From Clostridium punense (GTDB lineage: Bacteria; Bacillota; Clostridia; Clostridiales; Clostridiaceae), in NCBI RefSeq assembly GCF_017874425.1, contig NZ_JAGGLL010000002.1, positions 174,351 to 238,350 of the forward strand: 64,000 bases of DNA, written 5' to 3'. Below the pieces are notes generated by a model. It did no database searches. It was not told where the DNA came from and worked only from the letters and a program-made list of their open reading frames with translations. Positions 11,215-19,564 of the stretch are shown here, in pieces. The position numbers were made by a program, and so were the translations under genes. Position 1 is the first letter of the stretch. Every line of letters starts with the position of its first letter.

Positions 11215-11272
11215 AAAAAGTCTGTGTTATCCTAAACAGTTTATATAGCTGTTTGGGTACAACACAGACTTT
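11215..11272. terminator. Bidirectional terminator between MFS gene and ABC export operon
   Basis: Stem AAAGTCTGTGTT and AACACAGACTTT with an inner AAACAG-CTGTTT stem, A-run on the left and T-run on the right. It can serve both the MFS gene and the converging permease gene. Confidence 0.75.
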
Positions 11273-11382
11273 CATTTATATATTTATTTTTATTACTTTA
11301 AATCTTTCTTATACCTATTTAATTAATTGGAAATTATTTTTGTGACAACTCATATAATTTTTTAAGCCTCATAAGGTCTAGC

Positions 11383-12567
11383 TTACTTGTAAATTGCCTT
11401 AATTGGATCTAGTCTAGAAGCATTATAGGCTGGTATTATACCAAACACTATTCCTACTATTACAGAAGTAATAGTTGCCCCTGCAAAGCTTCCCACAGTA
11501 AGTACTGGTTTGAAAGGCATAAAAAGCCCCGCCAATTTTCCAAATAAATATCCACACAAGATACCAATAAGTCCCCCTGTACCTGTAACCATAATAGCTT
11601 CAAAAAGGAACTGAAGCAAAATACTTCTTGGCTTTCCTCCTATGGCTCTTCTTATACCAATCTCTCTCTTTCTTTCAGAAACAGATACATACATGATATT
11701 CATAACTCCAATTCCTCCAACAAATAGAGAAATCCCTGTTACTAAAGCTACGAAGGTAGTTAACCCTCCAATGATTTTTTCAAAAGCCTTAGTTATAGCT
11801 TGAGGATCTTGAGTTTCATATTTTCCCTTTAAATTAGGATGGCTTAAAGCGAGCTCCTTTTTTACTTCTGTGAGAACTTTTTCCCTATCTGCATCAGGCT
11901 TAACATAAACATCTATACTTGAAATTGCAGTATCAGCACTCATATCTTCCAAAGATTCCTTAGATACGTAACTACCTCCTCCTGTTAGAGAAAAACCGGT
12001 TTCTTCTTTTAACACTCCCACAACTTCATGGGTTACTCCATTAAGGGTTATACCTCTACCAACTGCATTCTCAGGAGTATCAAATAGCTGCTTTGCATTT
12101 GCCTTATCTAAAACAATTAACTTTCTGGATTTTTCTTCTGGTTTTATACTTCTTCCATATTCTACATTTAATTTTTGATTTTTATACTCGCTAAGTACTA
12201 GCATCACATTTTTATCAAAATAATTAGCTTGTGCTGTAGAAAAGCTAAATCCTGCAAAGGCATTTTTACTTTTTTCTATTTTTTGTACTCCCTCAATCTT
12301 TTGAAGTGAATAAATATCCGCTTCCTCGAAGGGTTCCATAAGAGTCATGTCTGCACCCATATTTTCTGGTTGAAAGTACACATTAATCTTATTGGAATTA
12401 GTATCTTCCACAGATTTATTAACTTCTGCCTTTAGTCCATTACCTATGGATAGTATAGTAACTACAGAACTAATTCCTATGATTATGCCTATCATAGTAA
12501 GGAAAACTCTTAATTTGTGTGATTTCATGCTGTATACTGAAGTTTTTAACAAATCTATTATTGACAT
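11383..12567 (-). CDS. MacB-like ABC transporter permease
   Basis: A 394-residue permease with one N-terminal membrane helix (about residues 20-42), a large extracellular MacB-type core domain (about 45-250) and a C-terminal FtsX domain with three helices (about 270-390). The segment SVSERKREIGIRRAIGG is the coupling region typical of MacB/FtsX permeases. ATG preceded by AAGGTGGAG, overlapping the end of the ATPase gene by 10 bases. With the ATPase and adaptor it forms a tripartite-like exporter; in a Gram-positive cell these usually export peptides or antimicrobials. The substrate is unknown. Confidence 0.92.
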   Translation of the reverse strand: MSIIDLLKTSVYSMKSHKLRVFLTMIGIIIGISSVVTILSIGNGLKAEVNKSVEDTNSNKINVYFQPENMGADMTLMEPFEEADIYSLQKIEGVQKIEKSKNAFAGFSFSTAQANYFDKNVMLVLSEYKNQKLNVEYGRSIKPEEKSRKLIVLDKANAKQLFDTPENAVGRGITLNGVTHEVVGVLKEETGFSLTGGGSYVSKESLEDMSADTAISSIDVYVKPDADREKVLTEVKKELALSHPNLKGKYETQDPQAITKAFEKIIGGLTTFVALVTGISLFVGGIGVMNIMYVSVSERKREIGIRRAIGGKPRSILLQFLFEAIMVTGTGGLIGILCGYLFGKLAGLFMPFKPVLTVGSFAGATITSVIVGIVFGIIPAYNASRLDPIKAIYK

Positions 12568-13250
12568 CTTAACTCCACCTTTGACATTACCCCGTCTTTT
12601 ATGCGAATTACCTTATTAGCATATTTCGTTAAATCCTCATCATGGGTAACCATTATAATAGTTTTCTTTTCCTCATTGAGCTTTTTTAGTATATTCATAA
12701 TATCCTCTCCAGTTTCACTATCTAAAGCTCCAGTAGGCTCGTCTGCAAAAATAACATAAGGATCATTAATTAAGGCTCTAGCAATGGCAATACGCTGCTG
12801 CTGTCCTCCTGAAAGTTCTGTGGGCCTTTGATTTTTCTTATTTAATAATCCTACTATATCTAAGTACTTTTCAGTAAGATTTAGTCTATCCTTATGAGAT
12901 ACATTTCCCTTATAAACTAAGGGAAGTTCCACATTTTGACCAATAGTTAGAGATTCAATTAAATGAAACTGTTGGAAAATAAATCCCATATAATTGTTTC
13001 TTAATTCAGATCTTTGATTTTCATTTAAGTGAGTAACATCCTCTCCATTAAAAATATAATTTCCTTCCTCAAAGCTATCAAGAAAGCCAAGAAGATTTAA
13101 AAGAGTAGTTTTTCCACTCCCAGATTTGCCCATAATCATCAAAAAGTCTCCTTGTTCTATGGTTAGGTCTATATTTTTAAGAGCATGGAGTCTTCCCTCT
13201 CTTAGCTTGTAATATTTATTTATACTTTTCAGTTCTATAACACTACTCAA
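12558..13250 (-). CDS. MacB/LolD-type ABC transporter ATP-binding protein
   Basis: A 230-residue ATPase with Walker A GKSGSGKTT (residues 41-49), Q-loop in FIFQQFHLI, signature LSGGQQQR (about 144-151), Walker B VIFADEPTGALDS and the switch His in VTHDED. It starts with TTG inside the end of the adaptor gene and ends inside the permease start, so the three genes are translationally coupled. It energises the permease at 11383. Confidence 0.93.
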   Translation of the reverse strand: MSSVIELKSINKYYKLREGRLHALKNIDLTIEQGDFLMIMGKSGSGKTTLLNLLGFLDSFEEGNYIFNGEDVTHLNENQRSELRNNYMGFIFQQFHLIESLTIGQNVELPLVYKGNVSHKDRLNLTEKYLDIVGLLNKKNQRPTELSGGQQQRIAIARALINDPYVIFADEPTGALDSETGEDIMNILKKLNEEKKTIIMVTHDEDLTKYANKVIRIKDGVMSKVELRCQ

Positions 13251-14391
13251 CAGGATTACCTTCTTTCATATCCTCCCTTGGGTTAGTTACTACAACATCA
13301 TTATCCTTTAAACCTGAATTTACGGCCACTTCATTAGAATCACTTTCAGTGTATGTGATTTCCTGTTTAGTTAATTTGTTGTCAACAGCTTTAAACACAT
13401 AGCTCTTATCATTTTCTGTTAAAATAGCTGTTTTAGGTATTTTAACTGGTTCCTCATCTAATTTCACAGTAGCTTGTATATGGAACCCATTTGTTAATCC
13501 CTCTTGCGAATCAAAAGCAATGGTTACTGTATAGTTAGATATATTAGAGTCTCCTCCCCCAGTAATACTTTGTGCTGTAACTTGAGGAGCTGTAGGTCTA
13601 TTACCTATAGAAGTTATTTTTCCATTTACAACCTTATTAGTTGATAATATAAGTACCTCTGCAGGCTGGTTTGTTTTTAGTTTTGGTTGTTGCTTTTCAT
13701 TGATACTTCCTTTAACATAAAAAGCTGAAGTTTCTATAGTCATATATGGAGCTGTTGGATTACTTTTACTATCGTGTAAAAGCACTTTTCCGTCCATAGG
13801 TGCTGTAACTGTGGTAACTTCCTTTTCTTTTAGTGCAGAAAGCTCACTTTCAAAGGATTCTATTTGAAGTTGAACCGCATCTATTTGGTCTTTGTAAGCA
13901 CTTAACTGACTATCAACACTTGGTATTAAATCATCATTTAAGGCTGTATTATTTCCGCCAGCAAGTAGAGCTTGATTATTTTTTGCTTGTTCTTGTTGCT
14001 TTAATAGTTGTTTTTTTGCTTCACTTTCCTTCGAAACTAGTTGCTTCTTTTGTGCATTACTAGCAGAAAGTTGTCTATTAACTTGTTTAATTTGCTCACT
14101 TACTACCTCACTTTTATATGTAAAAAGTACATCTCCCTTTTTAACTTCTTGTCCATCTTTTACTGAAACTTTATCCACAGTACCTTTAGTTGGGTCTAAA
14201 AAAATGTCTTCACTTTTCTCTGGTGAAATCACTCCATTTATAAAGATTTTTTCCTTTGGAGCAATAGTAAGTAACTCTGCTTTACTTCCCTTAGCTGTAT
14301 TATTAATGCTTTTCTTTAAAAAATAAAAGCCTAGGGTTGATAATAGTATAACTACAGAAATAATAGAAATGATAATATATTTCTTTTTCAC
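13243..14391 (-). CDS. HlyD/MacA-family efflux adaptor
   Basis: A 382-residue membrane-fusion-type protein with an N-terminal membrane anchor (residues 4-24), split lipoyl domain (around 70-100 and 190-215), coiled-coil hairpin between them (about 105-190, rich in Q, K and E) and beta-barrel C-terminal part. Start is GTG, with GGAGGAG upstream. First gene of the adaptor-ATPase-permease operon. In Firmicutes such adaptors work with MacB-like permeases in peptide or drug export. Confidence 0.9.
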   Translation of the reverse strand: MKKKYIIISIISVVILLSTLGFYFLKKSINNTAKGSKAELLTIAPKEKIFINGVISPEKSEDIFLDPTKGTVDKVSVKDGQEVKKGDVLFTYKSEVVSEQIKQVNRQLSASNAQKKQLVSKESEAKKQLLKQQEQAKNNQALLAGGNNTALNDDLIPSVDSQLSAYKDQIDAVQLQIESFESELSALKEKEVTTVTAPMDGKVLLHDSKSNPTAPYMTIETSAFYVKGSINEKQQPKLKTNQPAEVLILSTNKVVNGKITSIGNRPTAPQVTAQSITGGGDSNISNYTVTIAFDSQEGLTNGFHIQATVKLDEEPVKIPKTAILTENDKSYVFKAVDNKLTKQEITYTESDSNEVAVNSGLKDNDVVVTNPREDMKEGNPVE

Positions 14392-14642
14392 AAAATCTCC
14401 TCCTTGATAATTTAATTAAGTTTACATCTATAAAATTAATTTTAGATGATTAGCAATTTAACGTTTTACCTTAACCAGCTCCTTTGTATTTAACTGTAAA
14501 TACCAACTATTAATTGCTGCCTTGATAAAAAATACATTTCTTATCTATCATTTTAGAAAAAATGCTTTTACTAAGTATAAAGTCCTCTAATAATATTCAT
14601 GTCTTGAATACTGCAATTTTTCGAGTAATATATTAGCTTTTA

Positions 14643-14684
14643 AAACAGGGTGCCCTCTTTAAAAGGAGACACCCTGTTGCTTTT
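14643..14684. terminator. Hairpin upstream of the ABC export operon
   Basis: Stem AACAGGGTG with CACCCTGTT and inner CTCTTT-AAAAGGAG pairing. On the minus strand it is followed by TTTT and lies about 250 bases before the adaptor start, where no gene ends, so it may be a leader attenuator. On the plus strand it is followed by GCTTTTG. The rest of 14392-15060 is AT-rich with no gene seen. Confidence 0.4.
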
Positions 14685-15061
14685 GACATTATTTAACTAA
14701 CTTATTACATAATACTGAAAACTATAAGGATATTCAAGAAATTTAGTAAGGTTTGAAATCTCCTTGCCCTAAATAGCAATATTAGTATCATCTCAAGCAC
14801 TTTATATAGTAGTTCATTTCAACTTGGTATTTATATGGTATGTTCCTTATTTACATTATACAGATGAGTATTTTACATTCAAATAAATATTTATCGCAAA
14901 TTCTACCATTGAGTAAGAGCATTTTAAACTTATTTTTTCGATTCGCGATTTTTCGACATTGTGAAAACAATTACTTACCAATTTATATATATATTATTAA
15001 TTTGTAATTAGTTCTTTTAAAATATAAGGAAAATAATAATATATTACAAAAGCTGCTGAAG

Positions 15062-15115
15062 TTGTGCCAAAAATTAAAAAAACTTATAATAGAGTTGTGA
15101 TAAAGTTCTCACAAC
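15062..15115 (+). promoter_or_regulatory. Promoter with overlapping operator-like palindrome
   Basis: A -35 TTGTGC (15062-15067), 17-base spacer and perfect -10 TATAAT (15085-15090) precede the small membrane protein gene. Immediately downstream, at the expected transcription start, lies the inverted repeat GTTGTGA (15094-15100) and TCACAAC (15109-15115), placed to act as a repressor site or 5' mRNA hairpin. Confidence 0.6.
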
Positions 15116-15137
15116 CACTTATAAGGAGTTGATTATT

Positions 15138-15578
15138 ATGGAAAACAATCAAAAACCAAAACTCGGCGGGGGAATAATGACAATATCTATTATTCAATTA
15201 ATCGTTAATGCATTTGTTATTTTGGGACTCATACCTTTAATTTTTGCAAGAGATATGATGATAGGACAATTTAAAACAATAGGCGCAGATATTCCTATGC
15301 CTACCACTAGTGAAAGTATTATAAGTTTAGTACTAACTTTATTATTAGTTATTGGAATCATCCTAATTTTATGTAAAAAAGCTGCAGGAGTATATATTTA
15401 CTTCACTGTTGTAGTTATTAATCTTATTTATCCAATTGTTATGAATGGTTTTAAGCTAGCTTCACTTACTGGCTTAATACTTCCAGTATTAATGGCTATA
15501 TTTATCTATTTAAAGAGAGAAATTTTTGGCTTTGGAGTTAATGCTGCCTCTACGAACCCACCATCAGATATGCAATAA
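15138..15578 (+). CDS. Small four-helix membrane protein of unknown function
   Basis: A 146-residue protein with a short polar N-terminus and four predicted membrane helices (about residues 13-33, 52-75, 79-100, 105-125). The ATG at 15138 is preferred because AAGGAG lies nine bases upstream, whereas an in-frame TTG at 15129 overlaps the ribosome binding site. No family is recognised. It is monocistronic with its own promoter and a hairpin (15654-15693) downstream. Confidence 0.75.
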   Translation: MENNQKPKLGGGIMTISIIQLIVNAFVILGLIPLIFARDMMIGQFKTIGADIPMPTTSESIISLVLTLLLVIGIILILCKKAAGVYIYFTVVVINLIYPIVMNGFKLASLTGLILPVLMAIFIYLKREIFGFGVNAASTNPPSDMQ

Positions 15579-15653
15579 TCTATAAGATAATATTTTATAT
15601 ATTCCCCAAATATGAGTTATTGCAAAAGTGACATTTATTAATAACGTAATTAG

Positions 15654-15693
15654 GCCATGGATAGCAGAATTATCTCTTATTATCCATGGCTTT
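15654..15693 (+). terminator. Terminator of the small membrane protein gene
   Basis: Perfect 10-bp stem GCCATGGATA and TATCCATGGC followed by a short T-run, 75 bases after the stop codon. Confidence 0.55.
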
Positions 15694-15704
15694 AATACTA
15701 TTAT

Positions 15705-15748
15705 AAAAGAGTATCTGCTAAAGCATACCATACACATTGGCAGATACT
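15705..15748 (-). terminator. Terminator of the beta-helix lipoprotein gene
   Basis: Stem AGTATCTGC and GCAGATACT followed by CTTTT on the minus strand, 16 bases after the stop codon at 15765. Confidence 0.65.
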
Positions 15749-15764
15749 TATGTTTTTACTATAT

Positions 15765-17786
15765 CTATGGCCTTGTTTTTCCGCCTCCATGACCACCAGT
15801 TTTAGCAGTAGTTACTCCTGACTCATTAAGCCAAGTTACGCTATTTGTAATTTTAAAACTTACTATCTTAGTCCCTTCTTTGTGATCATTACCTGTGTAA
15901 ATTCCATTAGTTGAGTTTCCTACTAAACTTCCTCCAGAATAAACAGTATAATCTCCATCTTTCTTAATTTCTGGTGAAGAAATAACCACAGTTCCATAAT
16001 CTTTTTCAGGAGTAAAGGCTGCTATAGTATTTTCCTTACTGTCTTTTAAAGCTATTGATGTTCCTGCCTTTTGAGTACTAGAGAAACTTATAGCTATGGA
16101 ATATTGAGTTGAAGAATCTGATGGCGCTTGAGCCATACCAGAGCTTCCTGCTGATACTATAATTCCACCCTTCATTATAAACTCTCCATCATAATCCAGA
16201 GCGCCGTTATTGTTTTCTGTTGGCCCATTAACTACAACAGTACCACCATTCATATAAATAGAACCATTAGAATCTAAACCGTCTCCAGAGGCGCTAACCC
16301 AAATATACCCTCCATTTATATTTAATTTATTATTTCCAGAGGTGCTCAAATTGTTTTGCCCAGGACGACCATTTACCGCGGATCCATCAGCCCCTCCTCC
16401 AACGTTAATACTATCATCACTTGATACAACACGAGTTTCTCCTCCATCAAAGGTTATAAGAGCACTTTCTATGCCTTCATAGCTTTTTTCTATATTTATC
16501 TTTCCATCTCTTATTGTTACTGTTGAATCACCATGAATACCATCATCTCCAGCATTTATGATAAGTTCTCCTGAATTTATATTAACACTATTATTTGAGT
16601 GTATTGAGTCATCTTTTGAATCTATGTTAAAGATTCCTCCACTTATAGAAATGTCTGATTTTGCTTTAATGCCCTTAGCACTGTCTGTTTCACTACTTGC
16701 AGTAGTTGTTGTGCCTTCATTATTACTGTTTGGAACAGTAGTATTACTTGGTGGTGTTTGAGCATTTTGTGTATTTGATGAGTTTGGTTTACTCTCTCCA
16801 GTAGTTTTTTGTGGTGGATTTCCTCCTAGTCCTTTTCCTCCTGGCCCCTCTATTTTAGCCTTTGAGGGAGCATTAGCACTACCACCACCAGTTACAATAG
16901 TGTATTTACCACCTTCTATAAGCATAGAAGTCTCCGCTTGAATTCCATCCTTAGTAGCCTTTATATCAAAGCTTCCCCCTTGAAGCCCTATAAATCCTTT
17001 TAACTCTTCAGAATCATTTGTAGCTTTTAATCCATCACCACCAGCTTCAATTTTAATATTTCCTTCTTTAACTATAAGCATATCCCTTCCCATTAAGCCA
17101 TCATCTTTTGCATAAACACTTATATTACCTCCAGTAATCTTTAAGTCATCTTTACTAGTAATTCCATTGTTGTAATTTCCTTTAACAGTCAAGGCTCCAT
17201 TTCCATTTATAGTAAGATTAGCTTTACTATAAATTGCAGCATTAGGTTCTTCGGAAGAATCCTCAAGAGCATATTTTTCACCATCTACTACAGTATTTTG
17301 AGTTCCTCCTTGAAGGGATATAATTACTTTCTCTGCACTCTTCACATATAAGGGTGAATTATTTGAGGAATTAATTTCTGCTCCATTTAACACTATTTTA
17401 ACTGTACCCTTATCTTTTAAATCTACAATTATCTGTCCATCCTCTAACTTACCGCTTATGGCATATACTCCAGCACTAGTTATGGTAACTTTACTTCCAT
17501 CTACCATAGCCCCTGAGCCTTTTACATTTGCACTACTTCCATTTAATTCTACATAAACTGGATTTTCCTTTGTCCAATCGGTGTAGTAATCGTCGTTATC
17601 ATAAGTAATCATATCTCTAGTAACTACAAAACTATTTTGATTACTATTAGTTGTTTTAGTATTTTCAGAAGTCCCATTTCCAGTTTCCACATTAATTGGT
17701 GCTGAAGCCTTATTTCCGCAGCCAGCTAAAATCACCGTTCCTAAAAGTAATGCCATTATTCTTGCTTTTAATTTCCTTCTATTCAT
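15765..17786 (-). CDS. Cthe_2159-family carbohydrate-binding beta-helix lipoprotein
   Basis: A 673-residue secreted lipoprotein. The N-terminus has basic residues, a hydrophobic stretch and the lipobox LAGC (about residues 21-24). The body has many repeats of the type GG-x-I-x-I-x-A-x-DDG(L/I), as in the beta-helical Cthe_2159 family, which binds calcium and acidic polysaccharides. A low-complexity Pro/Asn/Thr/Ser linker lies about residues 310-370. The ATG at 17786 follows AAAGGAG by nine bases; an earlier TTG at 17810 overlaps that site. Monocistronic. A role in binding plant or cell-surface glycans is inferred from the family. Confidence 0.82.
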   Translation of the reverse strand: MNRRKLKARIMALLLGTVILAGCGNKASAPINVETGNGTSENTKTTNSNQNSFVVTRDMITYDNDDYYTDWTKENPVYVELNGSSANVKGSGAMVDGSKVTITSAGVYAISGKLEDGQIIVDLKDKGTVKIVLNGAEINSSNNSPLYVKSAEKVIISLQGGTQNTVVDGEKYALEDSSEEPNAAIYSKANLTINGNGALTVKGNYNNGITSKDDLKITGGNISVYAKDDGLMGRDMLIVKEGNIKIEAGGDGLKATNDSEELKGFIGLQGGSFDIKATKDGIQAETSMLIEGGKYTIVTGGGSANAPSKAKIEGPGGKGLGGNPPQKTTGESKPNSSNTQNAQTPPSNTTVPNSNNEGTTTTASSETDSAKGIKAKSDISISGGIFNIDSKDDSIHSNNSVNINSGELIINAGDDGIHGDSTVTIRDGKINIEKSYEGIESALITFDGGETRVVSSDDSINVGGGADGSAVNGRPGQNNLSTSGNNKLNINGGYIWVSASGDGLDSNGSIYMNGGTVVVNGPTENNNGALDYDGEFIMKGGIIVSAGSSGMAQAPSDSSTQYSIAISFSSTQKAGTSIALKDSKENTIAAFTPEKDYGTVVISSPEIKKDGDYTVYSGGSLVGNSTNGIYTGNDHKEGTKIVSFKITNSVTWLNESGVTTAKTGGHGGGKTRP

Positions 17787-17987
17787 ATTATTCTTCTCCT
17801 TTATATTCAACTTTGTATTATTCTAAAGGTTATTTTTATTTATTTTCTTGTCATGCTTTTATTTTACAAAGTGAGCCTTAAAGGAACCTTAAAGGATTGT
17901 AAATATAAAAAAAACTACTGCCCTGATGGAGCAATAGCTTTAAATTGTATAGTTTCTAGCCACTTAACCTTGACTTATAACACTGAT

Positions 17988-18860
17988 TTAATTGGCTAAT
18001 ATTTCATATCCATTAGATGTAACTAGAACCATAACTTCAATTTGTGCTGATGGTTTTCCATCTGCAGTATATATGGTCCAATTGTTTGCTTTATCAAGAA
18101 ATACCTCATCTGTACCCATATTTATCATTGGTTCAATAGTAAATACTAATCCCGGTACCATTAACATTCCTGTATTTTTTTCAGAAACATAACTAATCCA
18201 AGGATCTTCATGAAATTCCAATCCAATTCCATGTCCACCAATATCTCTTACAACAGAGTATCCATTTTTTATGGCATGTTTATGAATAGCATATCCCATA
18301 TTTCCAAGGAGTCCACCTGGTCTTACTTCTTCTAATCCCAACTTTACACACTCTTTTACTACTTCAATTAACTTTGTCTTTTCTTTATCTACCCTTCCTA
18401 TACAAAACATTCTTGAAGAATCAGAATAATATCCATTATAAATTGTTGAAACATCAACATTGACAATATCTCCTTCATGTAATATTACGTCCTTTGAAGG
18501 AATTCCATGACATACCTGATTATTTATTGATGTGCATACACTCTTAGGAAAACCTTCATATCCCAGCTGAGCTGGAATTGCATTTAGCTTTCTTGTTATA
18601 TAGTAAATTAACTCATTAATATCTTCTGTAGATATGCCTGGCTTTATATACTCTGCAACATAATCTAGAATAGTAGTATTAATTTTGCCACTTTCCCTGA
18701 TTCCAAAAATCTGTTCATCTGTTTTTATTAATTCTCTTCCCGGAACAACATATCCTTGTAATTGATATGAATTAATCATTTCATCAATACTATTATGACA
18801 TTTTTTATATTTCTTCTTACTTCCGCACCAACATAAATCATTTCTACCTAAGTTATTCAA
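17988..18860 (-). CDS. map: Type I methionine aminopeptidase with N-terminal SEC-C zinc motif
   Basis: A 290-residue protein. The first 25 residues hold a SEC-C motif (GRNDLCWCGSKKKYKKCH; Cys-x-Cys and Cys-His zinc ligands). The remainder is a methionine aminopeptidase with metal ligands in VNVDVSTIYNGYYSDSSR, GGHGIGLEFHE and FTIEPM. It removes N-terminal methionine from new proteins. The start at TTG 18860 is chosen since GAAGGGG lies nine bases upstream. It follows the AraC-type gene, so it is probably cotranscribed and inducible; it may be a second copy beside a housekeeping map elsewhere. Confidence 0.9.
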   Translation of the reverse strand: MNNLGRNDLCWCGSKKKYKKCHNSIDEMINSYQLQGYVVPGRELIKTDEQIFGIRESGKINTTILDYVAEYIKPGISTEDINELIYYITRKLNAIPAQLGYEGFPKSVCTSINNQVCHGIPSKDVILHEGDIVNVDVSTIYNGYYSDSSRMFCIGRVDKEKTKLIEVVKECVKLGLEEVRPGGLLGNMGYAIHKHAIKNGYSVVRDIGGHGIGLEFHEDPWISYVSEKNTGMLMVPGLVFTIEPMINMGTDEVFLDKANNWTIYTADGKPSAQIEVMVLVTSNGYEILAN

Positions 18861-18891
18861 TATTTTTATCCCCTTCAATCAACAATTATTT

Positions 18892-19278
18892 TTAAGATGT
18901 AGAAATTTTGTCCTTGAAAACCTGAAACTTGTTGGGCCTAGTATATAGTTTAATCGTACCTTGTTGTTTTCTATATTGATTTGGTGTGCACCCATAAGTA
19001 TTAACAAAGGCTCTAGTAAAAGCTTCCTGAGATGAGAACCCATACTTCAATGCAATGTCCAAAAATCTTAGTGTCGTAGTCTTTATTTCAACAGCTGCAA
19101 GGCTTAATCTACGTTTTGCTATATATTGCTTAAAGGAAATTCCAACAATCTCATGAAATTTAGCTGAACAATAGTATGGAGAATATCCTACATAGCTAGA
19201 CATTTCACTAAGTGTCACATCTCTTGTTATATTATTTTCAATCCAGTCAACCATATTTTCTATAGTCTTTATTGACAT
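18892..19278 (-). CDS. Short AraC/XylS-family transcriptional regulator
   Basis: A 128-residue protein that is almost entirely an AraC-type DNA-binding domain: two helix-turn-helix units (about residues 20-45 and 68-95), with the second-unit signature around RFLDIALKYGFSSQEAFTRAF. There is no ligand-binding domain, as in MarA/SoxS-type regulators. It probably controls its own unit with map downstream, and perhaps nearby genes. The ATG follows GGGAGTG. Confidence 0.88.
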   Translation of the reverse strand: MSIKTIENMVDWIENNITRDVTLSEMSSYVGYSPYYCSAKFHEIVGISFKQYIAKRRLSLAAVEIKTTTLRFLDIALKYGFSSQEAFTRAFVNTYGCTPNQYRKQQGTIKLYTRPNKFQVFKDKISTS

Positions 19279-19476
19279 TTATGTTCACTCCCTTTCTAAG
19301 CTATTATATCATCCTATTTAAATAAAAACTTGATATAACTTGCGATGTTTATACTTTTACAAGTTAAATAAAACTATGTTTAATAGCTAACAATTTTAAG
19401 AATTTGATTAACCTGATATTATTTTTAAGTATTAAACTCTAAAATAAAATTCTTCATTATCATAGCATGCTTATTT

Positions 19477-19525
19477 AAAAGGGTTGAAGCTTTAGCCATA
19501 TAAGGCTAAGTCTTCAACCCTTTCA
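19477..19525 (-). terminator. Terminator of the corrinoid methyltransferase operon
   Basis: Very strong stem AAAGGGTTGAAG and CTTCAACCCTTT with inner TTAGCC-GGCTAA pairing and a T-run on the minus strand, 40 bases after the activator gene's stop. Confidence 0.85.
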
Positions 19526-19564
19526 TTTATTTTAAAAATCGAAATTAAAATAGAAATTTTAGTG

